20,408 nucleotides of DNA from CAZWBR01 sp964404205 (GCA_964404205.1 CAYOJD010000055.1:1-20408); one strand, 5' to 3'. Positions 1-8,078 are shown, counted from the first letter of the stretch. Numbers and translations: made by a program. Notes: a model not told the origin generated them from the letters alone.

Positions 1-86
1 GCACAATAATGCTGCATAGGTAAGAAGTTGGTTGTTTAGAAGGGTGGGTGTGCTGCGACAAAAGCTACCGAAACGACAGGCACCAT

Positions 87-1091
87 TTACTTTCTCGCGA
101 AGAGATAGCTGCTACCGGTTTTCGTAACGGAAAGATTGTGTGTCCGGGCAATCACATCCATAATATAATCAATTTCATTGTTGGCAAAATTAGCGGTATA
201 AGGTAGCGCAGCGATGGTTTCGTCGGCATACGAGATATCGATATGATAGATGTTTTCGAGCTGGCTGAAAGCCTCGGCAAGCGGTGTGCGTTGAAACTCT
301 ATCACTTTGGTAATCCACGAAAGATAATTGACTGACAAGTGATTATTGGTGGTAATGGTTCCGGTAACCAGATCGATTCTTCCGCTGGTACCAGCTGGCA
401 AAATGGCTTTGGCCTGTTCGGTACTCTCGCCAATCCGTTCGGTAAGCCTGACTTTTCCCGTGGCCACGTTCACTTCCACGGTATGGTTGCCCGGGTAGGC
501 CGAAACGTTAAACGATGTGCCCAATACTTCAACAGCTGCCCCTTCGGTTTCAATCACAAAGGGACATTGGCTGTTGTGGGCAACCTTAAAAAAGGCTTCG
601 CCCGAGAGTTTTACCACCCTGATTTTTTGATCAAATTTTTCGGGATATTCCAGTTTGGTGTTGGCATTTAACTGAACTATAGAGCCATCTGGCAGCGTAA
701 CAGTCGAAATGTTGTCGGGTTGGGCAATCGTACTTACTGCAATCAGTTGGCTGGCAGGAACAATGTTTTCGGGTGTTACAGTAAAATAGTATCGTGCTGC
801 AAAAGCTAATCCAGCAACGACCAGCAAAACAGCGGCATACCTCAGTACCGGATGGATATATTGGATGATACGGGTATGTGGAGCCGTAATTTTTTGATTG
901 ATTTTTTGCCATGCGGCATCTGTATCGGCCATCTCGTGGCTGTAGGCAATGCCAGTAAGTTCCCAGGTCTGCTCAAAGTCGGAGAAGCCATCAACATCTT
1001 CGGGCAGCGGGGCCTCAGTGTCAGGCTCTCCATTCAGGAACGCCGTCCATTTGGCCTCTTTTTCGTAGGGTGTTATATGCTCAGTTTTCAC
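87..1091 (-). CDS. FecR family anti-sigma factor (334 aa)
   Basis: Inner-membrane anti-sigma regulator that should hold the neighbouring ECF sigma factor inactive until a TonB-dependent receptor signals. The layout is visible: a cytoplasmic N-terminal part (about 1-80) with the WxxI pattern typical of the anti-sigma region, one transmembrane helix at about 84-102 (RYAAVLLVVAGLAFAARYYF), a periplasmic FecR domain at about 117-215 (TLPDGSIVQLNANTKLEYPE, LSGEAFFKV, VLGTSFNV), and a C-terminal part at about 255-330 resembling DUF4974 of Bacteroidota FecR proteins. Length is normal. It lies 92 bp downstream of the sigma gene on the same strand, so the two are probably cotranscribed. The usual SusC/SusD-type transporter genes would lie to the left, outside the window, so the substrate is unknown. 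The family call is firm. Confidence 0.93.
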   Translation of the reverse strand: MKTEHITPYEKEAKWTAFLNGEPDTEAPLPEDVDGFSDFEQTWELTGIAYSHEMADTDAAWQKINQKITAPHTRIIQYIHPVLRYAAVLLVVAGLAFAARYYFTVTPENIVPASQLIAVSTIAQPDNISTVTLPDGSIVQLNANTKLEYPEKFDQKIRVVKLSGEAFFKVAHNSQCPFVIETEGAAVEVLGTSFNVSAYPGNHTVEVNVATGKVRLTERIGESTEQAKAILPAGTSGRIDLVTGTITTNNHLSVNYLSWITKVIEFQRTPLAEAFSQLENIYHIDISYADETIAALPYTANFANNEIDYIMDVIARTHNLSVTKTGSSYLFARK

Positions 1092-1183
1092 GTTTGTCTG
1101 TTGTTATCATCGGGTTTTAGGTGTTTTCACAACATTTCCCGGTTCTTTTTTTATTGTAATCTTTCATTATGACAGGTAAATAG

Positions 1184-1765
1184 CTAAATACCCTTACTCC
1201 TGAAAATAAAAAAAAGGGTCAGGTTGCGATACTCTTTCAAGGTATCGCGTAACGATTTCAGTGCAAGGGTCATTTGAGCTTCGACTGTTTTCGCCGATAG
1301 GCCAAGCCGCTCAGCTATTTCGCGATATTTCAACCCCTCTTCGCGGGCCAGCCTGAAAATTTCTTGTCGCTTGTCGGGAAGTGCGCCAATAGCCACTTCG
1401 ATTTTGTGCAGCAGGCCAATTTCCGGGAAGAATTCTCCAAAGTCGTGTCTGTCAGCTTCGCGACATACGACCGATTTGGTGTAGCTACTCTTGATTTTTT
1501 CGTGATCGAGGTGGTTCAGGCAATGATTCTTTACCGAACGAAACAGATAATTTTGCAGCGAGGTGGTGATAACCAACTCTTTTCTTTTTTGCCATAGACG
1601 GAGGAAAACATCCTGCACGATATTCTCGGCTGAAGCCATTTCGCCCAAAAACCGAAAGGCATAACCCGCCAGTGGTTTATAATACTGACGGAAAATGGCT
1701 TCGTATGCTTTGCGGTCGTCGTGACGTATGGCGTCGAAAAGATATTTATCGTCTCCGTTGGACAT
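1184..1765 (-). CDS. RNA polymerase ECF sigma factor, Bacteroidetes FecI-like (193 aa)
   Basis: Directs RNA polymerase to a small regulon, typically a TonB-dependent nutrient uptake locus. Sigma region 2 covers about residues 25-90 (AYEAIFRQYYKPLAGYAFRF, ENIVQDVFLRLWQKR). Region 4 covers about 125-175 (LPDKRQEIFRLAREEGLKYR, then the recognition helix EIAERLGLSAKTVEAQMTLA). There is no region 3, as expected for the ECF type. The C-terminus (LTLFFIFRSKGI) is hydrophobic, which is common in this subfamily. The FecR gene follows 92 bp downstream. A good promoter lies at 1821-1852, giving a leader of about 50 nt. Substrate specificity cannot be read. Confidence 0.94.
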   Translation of the reverse strand: MSNGDDKYLFDAIRHDDRKAYEAIFRQYYKPLAGYAFRFLGEMASAENIVQDVFLRLWQKRKELVITTSLQNYLFRSVKNHCLNHLDHEKIKSSYTKSVVCREADRHDFGEFFPEIGLLHKIEVAIGALPDKRQEIFRLAREEGLKYREIAERLGLSAKTVEAQMTLALKSLRDTLKEYRNLTLFFIFRSKGI

Positions 1766-1820
1766 AGGGTATCAAAATCGGGATATTTCACATGACAATC
1801 AACTGCCAAAACTCCCTTAA

Positions 1821-1852
1821 CAAAATTATTGTTTTATTTGATTTGTCGGCAA
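1821..1852 (-). promoter_or_regulatory. Bacteroidetes-type promoter of the sigma/FecR operon
   Basis: On the minus strand a perfect -7 box TAATTTTG (TAnnTTTG consensus, 1828 to 1821) is preceded, after 21 nt, by a -33 TTG (1852 to 1850). The predicted start of transcription is near 1816, about 50 nt before the sigma ATG. The spacing fits the published Bacteroides/Flavobacterium consensus. Confidence 0.5.
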
Positions 1853-1931
1853 TTCAGATGACAAATGTTCAATATCAGTTTAAAGATTTAAGACAATGAT
1901 TAGGGTGTCGGACTCATTTTTTGGGAAAAAA

Positions 1932-1962
1932 TTTCGGAGATTAGAAAATTGGGTTATCTTTG
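1932..1962 (+). promoter_or_regulatory. Promoter of the tRNA-Leu gene
   Basis: A perfect -7 box TATCTTTG at 1955-1962 is preceded, after 19 nt, by TTTC at 1932-1935, one mismatch from the TTTG -33 element. The tRNA begins 28 nt after the -7 box. Confidence 0.5.
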
Positions 1963-1990
1963 CACCGCTGTTCCAAAAAGCAGTCTACGC

Positions 1991-2074
1991 GCCCGGGTGG
2001 CGGAATTGGTAGACGCGCTGGACTCAAAATCCAGTGATAGCAATATCGTGCGGGTTCGATTCCCGCCCCGGGTA
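1991..2074 (+). tRNA. tRNA-Leu, anticodon CAA
   Basis: Complete 84-nt class II tRNA. The acceptor stem GCCCGGG (1991-1997) pairs with CCCGGGT (2067-2073), with one terminal G-U. The discriminator is A2074. The anticodon stem CTGGA/TCCAG encloses the loop CTCAAAA, so the anticodon is CAA, reading UUG. The long variable arm (TGATAGCAATATCGTG) is typical of leucine tRNAs. The T arm is GCGGG-TTCGATT-CCCGC. CCA is not encoded; CAA follows instead. It is followed at once by a terminator, so it is a single-gene unit. Confidence 0.97.
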
Positions 2075-2075
2075 C

Positions 2076-2110
2076 AAGCCGCTTAGCATCATTGTTAAGC
2101 GGCTTTTTTT
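2076..2110 (+). terminator. Intrinsic terminator of tRNA-Leu
   Basis: A perfect 10-bp stem, AAGCCGCTTA (2076-2085) with TAAGCGGCTT (2096-2105), has a 10-nt loop and runs into seven T at 2104-2110. It starts two bases after the tRNA. Confidence 0.9.
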
Positions 2111-2193
2111 CTTTATCATTTTCTGTAAATTAATGCAATTCGTTGATTTTCCATAATTATCAGCAGTGTATCCGGCATTGCTATTTTGGTAAG

Positions 2194-2655
2194 CTATCTG
2201 CTGAAATCTATAATCTCAGGCTGAATAAGCCCGATAAAGTCGGCTATAGCCATTTTCAACAGTTCGCTGTGTGTACCGGCATTAAACCAGATTTCGTTAT
2301 GCAGAGAAAGTGATTTATCTAAAAAAACCTTCATCCCGTAAAGGTTTCCGAAAGGTGGCATTGCTCCGGCCTCGCAGTCGGGAAAGCGGTTCACAAATGC
2401 CATTTCTGTTGCCAAATCAATCTTTTGCGCAGCGACTGCTTGTCGCAGTTTTTCGATGTCGAGATGTTGTGGAGCCGGTAAAACAGCCATTGCCATTGCT
2501 CCGTCGATTGTTATCATCACGGTTTTTGCCAGGGCATCGCCTGAAACATGTGCGACTGCCGCTATGCGCTGGGTTGTTGATGCAGCCTGGTGTTTAACAG
2601 ATGTGTAAGCGATTTGCTGCCGATCGAGGAATTCTTTTAGTTGTTGTGTGGGCAT
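2194..2655 (-). CDS. YbaK/EbsC-type aminoacyl-tRNA deacylase (153 aa)
   Basis: A stand-alone editing domain related to YbaK and the prolyl-tRNA synthetase INS domain. Such proteins hydrolyse misacylated tRNAs in the cytoplasm (Cys-tRNA-Pro, Ala-tRNA-Pro or other pairs, depending on the member). Visible family marks are AHVSGDALAKTVMI with the conserved Lys, AMAVLPAPQHLD, and the signature GAMPPFGNLYGMKVFLD, followed by NEIWFNAGTHSELLKM. I chose the start at 2655 (MPTQQLKEFLDRQQ). It has a strong site AAAGGAG just upstream and gives the usual length of about 150 aa. An in-frame ATG 22 codons earlier would add a hydrophobic stretch not seen in the family. It is a single gene divergent from the DNA-repair pair. 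The exact tRNA substrate cannot be told from the sequence. Confidence 0.88.
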   Translation of the reverse strand: MPTQQLKEFLDRQQIAYTSVKHQAASTTQRIAAVAHVSGDALAKTVMITIDGAMAMAVLPAPQHLDIEKLRQAVAAQKIDLATEMAFVNRFPDCEAGAMPPFGNLYGMKVFLDKSLSLHNEIWFNAGTHSELLKMAIADFIGLIQPEIIDFSR

Positions 2656-2795
2656 AATCTTCTCCTTTCTTATTTCGATATACAGGATAAGAAAGTTAAG
2701 CAAAAAAATGCTCAAAATCAAGCTTTAGGGGTCATTTACAGGATGAAATTGGTTATCAATTAATCAACTTTTTTAAAGATTATTAAAAGGATATT

Positions 2796-2803
2796 TATTT
2801 TTG
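2796..2803 (+). promoter_or_regulatory. Candidate -7 box for the radical SAM/DUF4130 pair
   Basis: TATTTTTG matches TAnnTTTG and lies 44 nt before the ATG at 2848. No clear -33 TTG is seen at the usual distance. The 192-bp divergent spacer from 2656 to 2847 is AT-rich and holds no gene. Confidence 0.3.
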
Positions 2804-2847
2804 ATTATTTTAATGTCGGATGAAATGATTAAATAATAATCAAGAGG

Positions 2848-4134
2848 ATGATTTCGGAGAAGCTGTTTGCAAAGTTGAAGATTCTGGCTGAGTCGGCTAA
2901 ATACGATGTGTCGTGCGTGTCGAGTGGTACCGAGCGGCCAAACACCCAGGGTGGCTTAGGAAATGCTTCGGCATGGGGCATTTGCCATAGTTTTACTGAA
3001 GACGGGCGCTGCATTTCGCTGCTTAAGGTAATGATGAGCAACCATTGCATCTACGATTGTGCCTACTGTGTGAACCGGCGCAGCAACGACCACCAGCGGG
3101 CCGCCTTTACCCCCGACGAAATTTCGGAACTGGTGATAGGTTTTTACAGGCGAAATTATATCGAAGGCCTTTTTCTCAGTTCGGGAGTGCTGCGAAATGC
3201 TGAATATACTATGGAGCAGATGATTGCAGCAGTCAAGGATTTGCGGACCCGTCATCGATACAACGGTTATATCCACATGAAAGTCATTCCGGGAGCAAGT
3301 CAGGAATTGATACGCGAGGCCGGTAAATGGGCCGACAGGTTAAGTGTCAACATGGAAATTGCAACTGAGAATAATTTGAAAAGGCTGGCCCCGGAAAAAA
3401 ATTTCGAATCGATTCTTAAACCCATCCGGATGATAACTGATGGGATTAACGCATATAAAGAGGAGAGGCAAAAGTTCAAGCGGGTTGAAAAATTTTCACC
3501 GGCCGGACAGAGTACCCAATTGATAATTGGGGCGACCGACGATACCGACCGCACCATTCTGAAACTTTCGAATGCTTTGTATAACCAGCGTAAACTAAAG
3601 CGGGTCTATTATTCGGGATATATTCCGGTAAACGAGTACGATAAAAGGCTTCCGGCATTGCGGGTTCCGCCGTTGCAGCGAGAACACCGTCTCTACGAGG
3701 CCGATTGGTTGATGCGTTTCTATGGGTTTCATGTCGACGAGATTGTTAACGACCAACAACCCGATCTCGATCTGGCATTAGACCCCAAAATTGCCTACGC
3801 GTTGCGAAACCCATGGCTCTATCCGGTAGATATAAACCGGGCAGATCCCCACCTGTTGCTCCGGGTTCCGGGAATTGGCCCCAAATCGGTACAACTCATT
3901 CTTGCCGGACGACGAAACGGACGGCTCACTTCCGTTCACCTGAAAAAGATGGGTGTGGTGATGAAACGGGCTCAATATTTTATCACCTGCAACGAACTGA
4001 AGGGTAAATCTTCCATTCAGGAACTATCGCCGGAAAAGGTTCGGGCCATTTTGCTTACAGGACAAAAACCCGCAGACGCGATTCAATTGCATCTTTTTCA
4101 GCCCGTAAAAACACCTATTGCTTTAACGGAATGA
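2848..4134 (+). CDS. Putative DNA modification/repair radical SAM protein (428 aa)
   Basis: Radical S-adenosylmethionine enzyme of the family described as a putative DNA modification/repair protein linked to uracil-DNA-glycosylase-like partners. The chemistry is not established. The [4Fe-4S]-SAM motif is CIYDCAYC, with C67, C71 and C74. Before it are family marks SAKYDVSC (17-23) and GICHSFTEDGRCISLLK (44-60). After it come YRRNYIEGLFLSSGV and NGYIHMKVIPGAS. The C-terminal part (about 330-355) carries a helix-hairpin-helix motif, VPGIGPKSVQLIL, as in DNA-binding repair proteins. The only possible ribosome site, AAGAGG, abuts the ATG. The start still fits the family because the N-terminus aligns from the first residues. 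The stop overlaps the next start (ATGA), so the two are translationally coupled and probably act together. Confidence 0.9.
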   Translation: MISEKLFAKLKILAESAKYDVSCVSSGTERPNTQGGLGNASAWGICHSFTEDGRCISLLKVMMSNHCIYDCAYCVNRRSNDHQRAAFTPDEISELVIGFYRRNYIEGLFLSSGVLRNAEYTMEQMIAAVKDLRTRHRYNGYIHMKVIPGASQELIREAGKWADRLSVNMEIATENNLKRLAPEKNFESILKPIRMITDGINAYKEERQKFKRVEKFSPAGQSTQLIIGATDDTDRTILKLSNALYNQRKLKRVYYSGYIPVNEYDKRLPALRVPPLQREHRLYEADWLMRFYGFHVDEIVNDQQPDLDLALDPKIAYALRNPWLYPVDINRADPHLLLRVPGIGPKSVQLILAGRRNGRLTSVHLKKMGVVMKRAQYFITCNELKGKSSIQELSPEKVRAILLTGQKPADAIQLHLFQPVKTPIALTE

Positions 4135-4895
4135 TTGCCTTCGTTTTTGACAATAGTTTTGAAGGGTTACTTACCTCCATTTTCGAGAGTTACCGACTCA
4201 AGATGGTGCCCGATGCTTTTTTTGCTGAAAATGGAGCACAGCCTCCGCTTTTTGCCGAAAGAATTATCATTGCCACCGAAGAAGAGAAAGCTGCACGTGT
4301 TTGGAAAAAGGTCGCGGAGCGCACTTCAGGTGAAAATGCGCACCGTCTTTATCGAGTTTTCCTGTCGGGACTGCCGGACGTGCCCATGTTGATATTTCAA
4401 TACATTGCCTTAGTTGTTGAGAAAGAGCACAATATCGAATCCGACTTTTCACTGCTACCGGTACTTGAAGTAATGAAACTTCACCGAAAGGTTGTTCGCG
4501 AAGCGCACCGAATTCAGATGTTTACGCGCTTTCAACAAACCGGCGACGGTAGTTATTATGCTTCGTTTCTGCCGCAATACGATGTGCTGCCATTGGTCAT
4601 TCCCCATTTTAAGGATAGATTTGCCGACCAGATATGGACACTGTACGACTTGAAACGGAATTATGGCTTTCACTGGGATTTAAAAACCGTCAGCCGCATC
4701 TCATTTGATAACTTGCCCGTGAACCGCCATTCAGGACAGCTCTACGACCAATTTCTCGATCCGGCTGAGATTAAATTTCAATCACTATGGAAACTGTATT
4801 ATCATTCTATCAACATAGAAGAAAGGCGCAACTATAAAGTCCATCGTCAGTTTCTGCCCAAACGGTTCTGGCGTTTCCTGCCCGAAAAAAGCTAA
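4131..4895 (+). CDS. DUF4130 domain DNA metabolism protein, partner of the radical SAM gene (254 aa)
   Basis: Member of the family named as a probable DNA metabolism protein, found almost always directly after the radical SAM gene described for 2848-4134. In many genomes the DUF4130 module is fused to a uracil-DNA-glycosylase-like domain; here it stands alone. Recognisable parts are YVFDNSFEG-like FVFDNSFEGLLTSIFESY at the start, then VMKLHRKVVREAHRIQMFTR (about 122-141). Next are YASFLPQYDVLPLVIPHFKDR (about 151-171) and WTLYDLKRNYGFHWD (about 176-190). The end is basic and aromatic (LPKRFWRFLPEK). It overlaps the preceding stop by 4 bp. The next gene is convergent, 32 bp away, with no clear terminator. 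The molecular function is unknown. Confidence 0.88.
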   Translation: MIAFVFDNSFEGLLTSIFESYRLKMVPDAFFAENGAQPPLFAERIIIATEEEKAARVWKKVAERTSGENAHRLYRVFLSGLPDVPMLIFQYIALVVEKEHNIESDFSLLPVLEVMKLHRKVVREAHRIQMFTRFQQTGDGSYYASFLPQYDVLPLVIPHFKDRFADQIWTLYDLKRNYGFHWDLKTVSRISFDNLPVNRHSGQLYDQFLDPAEIKFQSLWKLYYHSINIEERRNYKVHRQFLPKRFWRFLPEKS

Positions 4896-4927
4896 CTCGG
4901 ATATTGTATTTTTATTTCAGACTTTCT

Positions 4928-7228
4928 CTATCTCTTCATCATCATGTGCATCAAGCCCCCGCCGTTTTTTACCTGAGTGAAGCCCATCTGTTGAAGATAA
5001 CGTTGTGCGTAGGCTGAACGTGCTCCAGAAGCGCAATACAAGGTAATCTCCCTCGATTTACTTCCCAGTTCACCAATGCGGTTCTGAAGTTCGTCTAACG
5101 GGATATTGACGGCTCCCGGAAAGGCTCCCCCACGAAACTCTTCGGGTGTTCTGACATCGACCACCAACGGTTTGTCTGATGCTTGTGCTGGCTGGGCTAT
5201 AACGCTGTTGCGCCGGGCCATCATAGCTGCTATTCCACCACCGTTTTTGACCTGGGTATAACCTATTTGCGTCAGCATCCGCTGTGCGTATGCCGAGCGA
5301 GCGCCCGACGCACAGTAAACTACAATTTCGCGTGATGCATTATTGCCTAATTCTTCATGTCGGTGCATCAGCTCGTCGAGTGGGATATTGACGGCACCGG
5401 GATAGGCTCCGGAATGAAACTCTTCGGGCGTACGAACGTCGACTACTATCGGGCTATTGCTATCGCTGGCCTTGCTGTTGCTCTTTTCTTCGGTTTTGGC
5501 AACCTCTTCTTCCACCGATTTCGATTCTATCGGCAATAAATCAATTTTAATCTGTTTGAAGCCAACCGTTCTGGCTTGCCGTTGAAGTGAAATATGTCCA
5601 CCCGAAATATTGGTAACATCGTTGAGCCCAGCACCTATCAGTGTACGAAGTGCCTGATGACCTTTCTTTCCTGTTTCATCGTAAACAATCACCGGACGGT
5701 TGGATGGGATTGAGTGAAGCTGTTGAGGCAGAATCTCCAGCGGGATATGGATGGCTCCATGCACATGGCTTTTCCCGAAAGCGAAAATATCGCGTACATC
5801 GATCCAAACCGGGTTTTTGTCTGCAATCAAGTTGTCGAGTTCCGATACGGTAACCGATGGGCTGTAGCCCGAAATCCGGTTCTCGGCCGTGTAAGCAGCC
5901 ATATTCATTGCGTCGTTGGCTGTACCAATCGGGGGAGAATAGGCAAAGTCGATATCGGCCAAATCGCTGACCGTCAGTTTTGATGCAGTTGCGGTGGCAA
6001 TCACGTCGAGCCTTTTGTCGGCACCTTTGTAACCGGCAGTCTGACCGCCAAGTACAATTCCGCTTTTTCGGTCGTAAACCAGCATTGCTGTTACATTCTC
6101 CGAACCTGGGAAATAAGCGGTGTGGTGTTCTTTGTGTACCACCACGGCGTCGGCATCAATACCGGCAGCGCGAGCCTGCTTAAGCGACAACCCGGTGATA
6201 CCGGCCACTGCTTCGAAAACCCTGACCACTGATGTGCCTATAGAACCTTTGTAGGAATGGTTGCCACCCAGTGCATTTTCAGCGGCAATACGCCCCTGAC
6301 GATTGGCTGGTCCTGCCAACGGGATACGAACTTTTCTGCCGTTGACGCGATGTTCGATTTCAACCATGTCGCCTGCAGCAAAAATATCAGGGTCGGAGGT
6401 TTGCAATTGTGGGTTAACCAACAATCCGCCGGCTTCGCCAATTTCCAGCCCAGCCTCTTTGGCCAGTTGTAATGTTGGGCGAACACCTATGGAGAGTAAA
6501 ACCATATCGGCATCGAGTAATTTCCCGTTGTCGAGTTTTACTGCATGGGTTTTGATTTCGGTAACGCCAACTCCGGTGTGGATACCAACGCCATACGAAA
6601 GCATTTCGTTCTCGATAAATCCGGCTGTTTCAGCTTCCATTAAGGCCATCACATGGGGCATCATTTCCACCACATCCACTTTCAACCCGCGTTTTACCAG
6701 TGCTTCAACCATTTCGAGGCCAATAAAACCACCACCTACAACGACTGCAGTTTCGGGATTTTTCTCTTTCAGGAAGTTATCGATCTTGTCCATATCTTCC
6801 AATGTCCAAAGGGTGAAAACATGGTCGGCTTCGGCTCCCTGAAGATTCGGTTTTACCGGTCGGCCGCCCTGGGCCAGAATCAGTTTTGTATATTGAAAAC
6901 TTTTTTGTTCACCGCTGCGGGTATCCATCGCAACAATGGTTTTTGCTTTACGATCGATTGCAGTGACAATTGTATGCGTATGTACTTCAACGCCATATTG
7001 CTCATTAAAGCTCTCCGGGCTTTGCAGGATCAGTTTCGAACGGCTTTTGATATCGCCGCCAATGTAGTAGGGTAACCCACAGTTGGCAAACGAAATATCG
7101 GGGCCGGCTTCCAACATGACAATTTCGGCATCGGGCGAGAGACGGCGCAATTTAGCTGCCGCTGTAGCTCCGGCGGCAACTCCGCCTATCACAATAATCT
7201 TTTCCATATCTTTTTTTGAAATATTCAT
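4928..7228 (-). CDS. CoA-disulfide-reductase-like flavoprotein with three rhodanese domains (766 aa)
   Basis: NAD(P)H- and FAD-dependent disulfide/polysulfide reductase of the CoA-disulfide reductase class, extended by sulfur-transfer domains. Residues 11-450 form the flavoprotein. They show FAD motif IGGVAAGATAAAKLRR, redox Cys C50 in SFANCGLPYY, nucleotide motif VVVGGGFIGLEM (162-173), and FAD motif TSDPDIFAAGD (277-287). A first rhodanese domain (about 461-550) has VWIDVRD, but its active-site loop reads YDETGKKG with no cysteine, so it looks catalytically dead. After a charged linker (565-592) come two near-identical rhodaneses (593-672 and 687-766). Each has DVRTPEEF and the catalytic loop CASGARSAYAQ (C639, C732). 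Usual family members carry one rhodanese. An alternative start is M8. It is last in the thioredoxin operon, 23 bp after the thioredoxin gene. Confidence 0.9.
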   Translation of the reverse strand: MNISKKDMEKIIVIGGVAAGATAAAKLRRLSPDAEIVMLEAGPDISFANCGLPYYIGGDIKSRSKLILQSPESFNEQYGVEVHTHTIVTAIDRKAKTIVAMDTRSGEQKSFQYTKLILAQGGRPVKPNLQGAEADHVFTLWTLEDMDKIDNFLKEKNPETAVVVGGGFIGLEMVEALVKRGLKVDVVEMMPHVMALMEAETAGFIENEMLSYGVGIHTGVGVTEIKTHAVKLDNGKLLDADMVLLSIGVRPTLQLAKEAGLEIGEAGGLLVNPQLQTSDPDIFAAGDMVEIEHRVNGRKVRIPLAGPANRQGRIAAENALGGNHSYKGSIGTSVVRVFEAVAGITGLSLKQARAAGIDADAVVVHKEHHTAYFPGSENVTAMLVYDRKSGIVLGGQTAGYKGADKRLDVIATATASKLTVSDLADIDFAYSPPIGTANDAMNMAAYTAENRISGYSPSVTVSELDNLIADKNPVWIDVRDIFAFGKSHVHGAIHIPLEILPQQLHSIPSNRPVIVYDETGKKGHQALRTLIGAGLNDVTNISGGHISLQRQARTVGFKQIKIDLLPIESKSVEEEVAKTEEKSNSKASDSNSPIVVDVRTPEEFHSGAYPGAVNIPLDELMHRHEELGNNASREIVVYCASGARSAYAQRMLTQIGYTQVKNGGGIAAMMARRNSVIAQPAQASDKPLVVDVRTPEEFRGGAFPGAVNIPLDELQNRIGELGSKSREITLYCASGARSAYAQRYLQQMGFTQVKNGGGLMHMMMKR
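4931..5452 (-). repeat. Tandem intragenic duplication of a rhodanese domain
   Basis: The segments 5213-5452 (residues 593-672) and 4931-5170 (residues 687-766) encode two 80-residue copies of the same domain. They share DVRTPEEF, GAVNIPLDEL, YCASGARSAYAQR and TQVKNGGG. By eye roughly seven in ten residues match, pointing to a fairly recent in-gene duplication. Confidence 0.85.
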
Positions 7229-7251
7229 TAAATCTGTATGTTATTTGTATT

Positions 7252-7671
7252 TTATGCTTTGGCTATCTCGTTCAGTAAGAATTCTTTCGATTTGATACCA
7301 ACGAAGCGGTTTATCTCTTTCCCGTTTTTGTAAAGGACCATCGTGGGAATGCTCCTGATTTTATATTTCGAAGCAATTTGCTGAAACTGTTCGATATTGA
7401 GTTTGCCTACTGCTTTATTGCTGTCGAGTTGGGCCGCTACTTCGTTCAGTACGGGAGCCATCATCCGGCAAGGCGCGCACCACGAAGCCCAAAAATCGAC
7501 CAGAACGACTTTATTCTTCAACAGGTTATTGAAATTCTTATCGGTAAGGGTCAGTATTTTGGCATGATCTTCAACCATTGGCATCTTCTTCATCCGATTC
7601 TGTGCAATTCGTACCAGAATAAAGAAGGCAATTACAAGAAATATGGCAACCAGAATAATTATCTGTATCAT
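7252..7671 (-). CDS. Membrane-anchored thioredoxin (139 aa)
   Basis: Dithiol-disulfide oxidoreductase. The active site is VLVDFWASWCAPCRMMAPVL with C65 and C68. The cis-proline stretch is SIPTMVLYKNGKEINRFVG. Unlike ordinary thioredoxin (about 105 aa) it begins with a hydrophobic helix of about 20 residues (IQIIILVAIFLVIAFFILV). Basic residues follow (RIAQNRMKK), so by the positive-inside rule the thioredoxin domain should face the cytoplasm. It sits between a CXXC-less thioredoxin-like gene (12 bp upstream) and the flavoprotein with rhodaneses (23 bp downstream). It may deliver electrons to or from that disulfide/polysulfide reductase; the pairing is inferred from the operon. Confidence 0.92.
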   Translation of the reverse strand: MIQIIILVAIFLVIAFFILVRIAQNRMKKMPMVEDHAKILTLTDKNFNNLLKNKVVLVDFWASWCAPCRMMAPVLNEVAAQLDSNKAVGKLNIEQFQQIASKYKIRSIPTMVLYKNGKEINRFVGIKSKEFLLNEIAKA

Positions 7672-7683
7672 AATTGATTGATA

Positions 7684-8064
7684 TTAAATTTTTGTTGTTT
7701 GAAGGTTTCTTCCAAATTGGGTTAACAAATGTTGCTTTACCAATTCTTCGTCGCCCGTTCCGGCGATTGTTCCAATAACTTCTCCGTTTCGGAAGAGCAG
7801 GGCCATCGGAAGCTGCCTTTCTTCGGTCGCTACAATTTCCGCTACAAAGCGAAAGGTATCGGGATTGTCAGCTTCGAGATCGAAAAAGCGAACTTGGGCA
7901 AACTCTTTTTCCAATTTTTCGGCAACACGGTATAACCGAATGCTCTCGCTGTCCATTCTTCCGCAAAAGAGCACCATGCTTTCGCTCCCGGCAGTGGCTT
8001 GTACCCATTCGGCTGCGGTTTCAATATGTTTCAGATTGGTGTAAAGCATCTTTTCGAAATCCAT
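7684..8064 (-). CDS. Thioredoxin-like protein lacking CXXC (126 aa)
   Basis: First gene of the redox operon. The pattern follows a thioredoxin fold: helix, then a beta strand ending MVLFCGRMDSES, then VRFFDLEADNP, then the cis-proline strand QLPMALLFRNGEVIGTIAG and a final helix. Where thioredoxin has CXXC there is only C34 (CGRM), the single cysteine in the protein. It cannot do normal dithiol exchange but could act through one thiol or as a binding or scaffold partner. No signal peptide is seen, so it is probably cytoplasmic. The thioredoxin gene follows after 12 bp. A good promoter lies close upstream (8079-8109), giving a very short leader of about 10 nt. Specific function is unknown. Confidence 0.82.
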   Translation of the reverse strand: MDFEKMLYTNLKHIETAAEWVQATAGSESMVLFCGRMDSESIRLYRVAEKLEKEFAQVRFFDLEADNPDTFRFVAEIVATEERQLPMALLFRNGEVIGTIAGTGDEELVKQHLLTQFGRNLQTTKI

Positions 8065-8078
8065 AAATTTTTACACGA

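Noticed and set aside
1..86. Start of a TonB-dependent receptor gene after FecR.
   Set aside because: The 86 bases contain only a 16-codon frame on the minus strand; the receptor, if present, begins outside the window.
2194..2721. Longer start of the YbaK-like gene at 2721.
   Set aside because: The extra 22 residues are hydrophobic and unlike the family, and a strong AAAGGAG site precedes the internal ATG at 2655.
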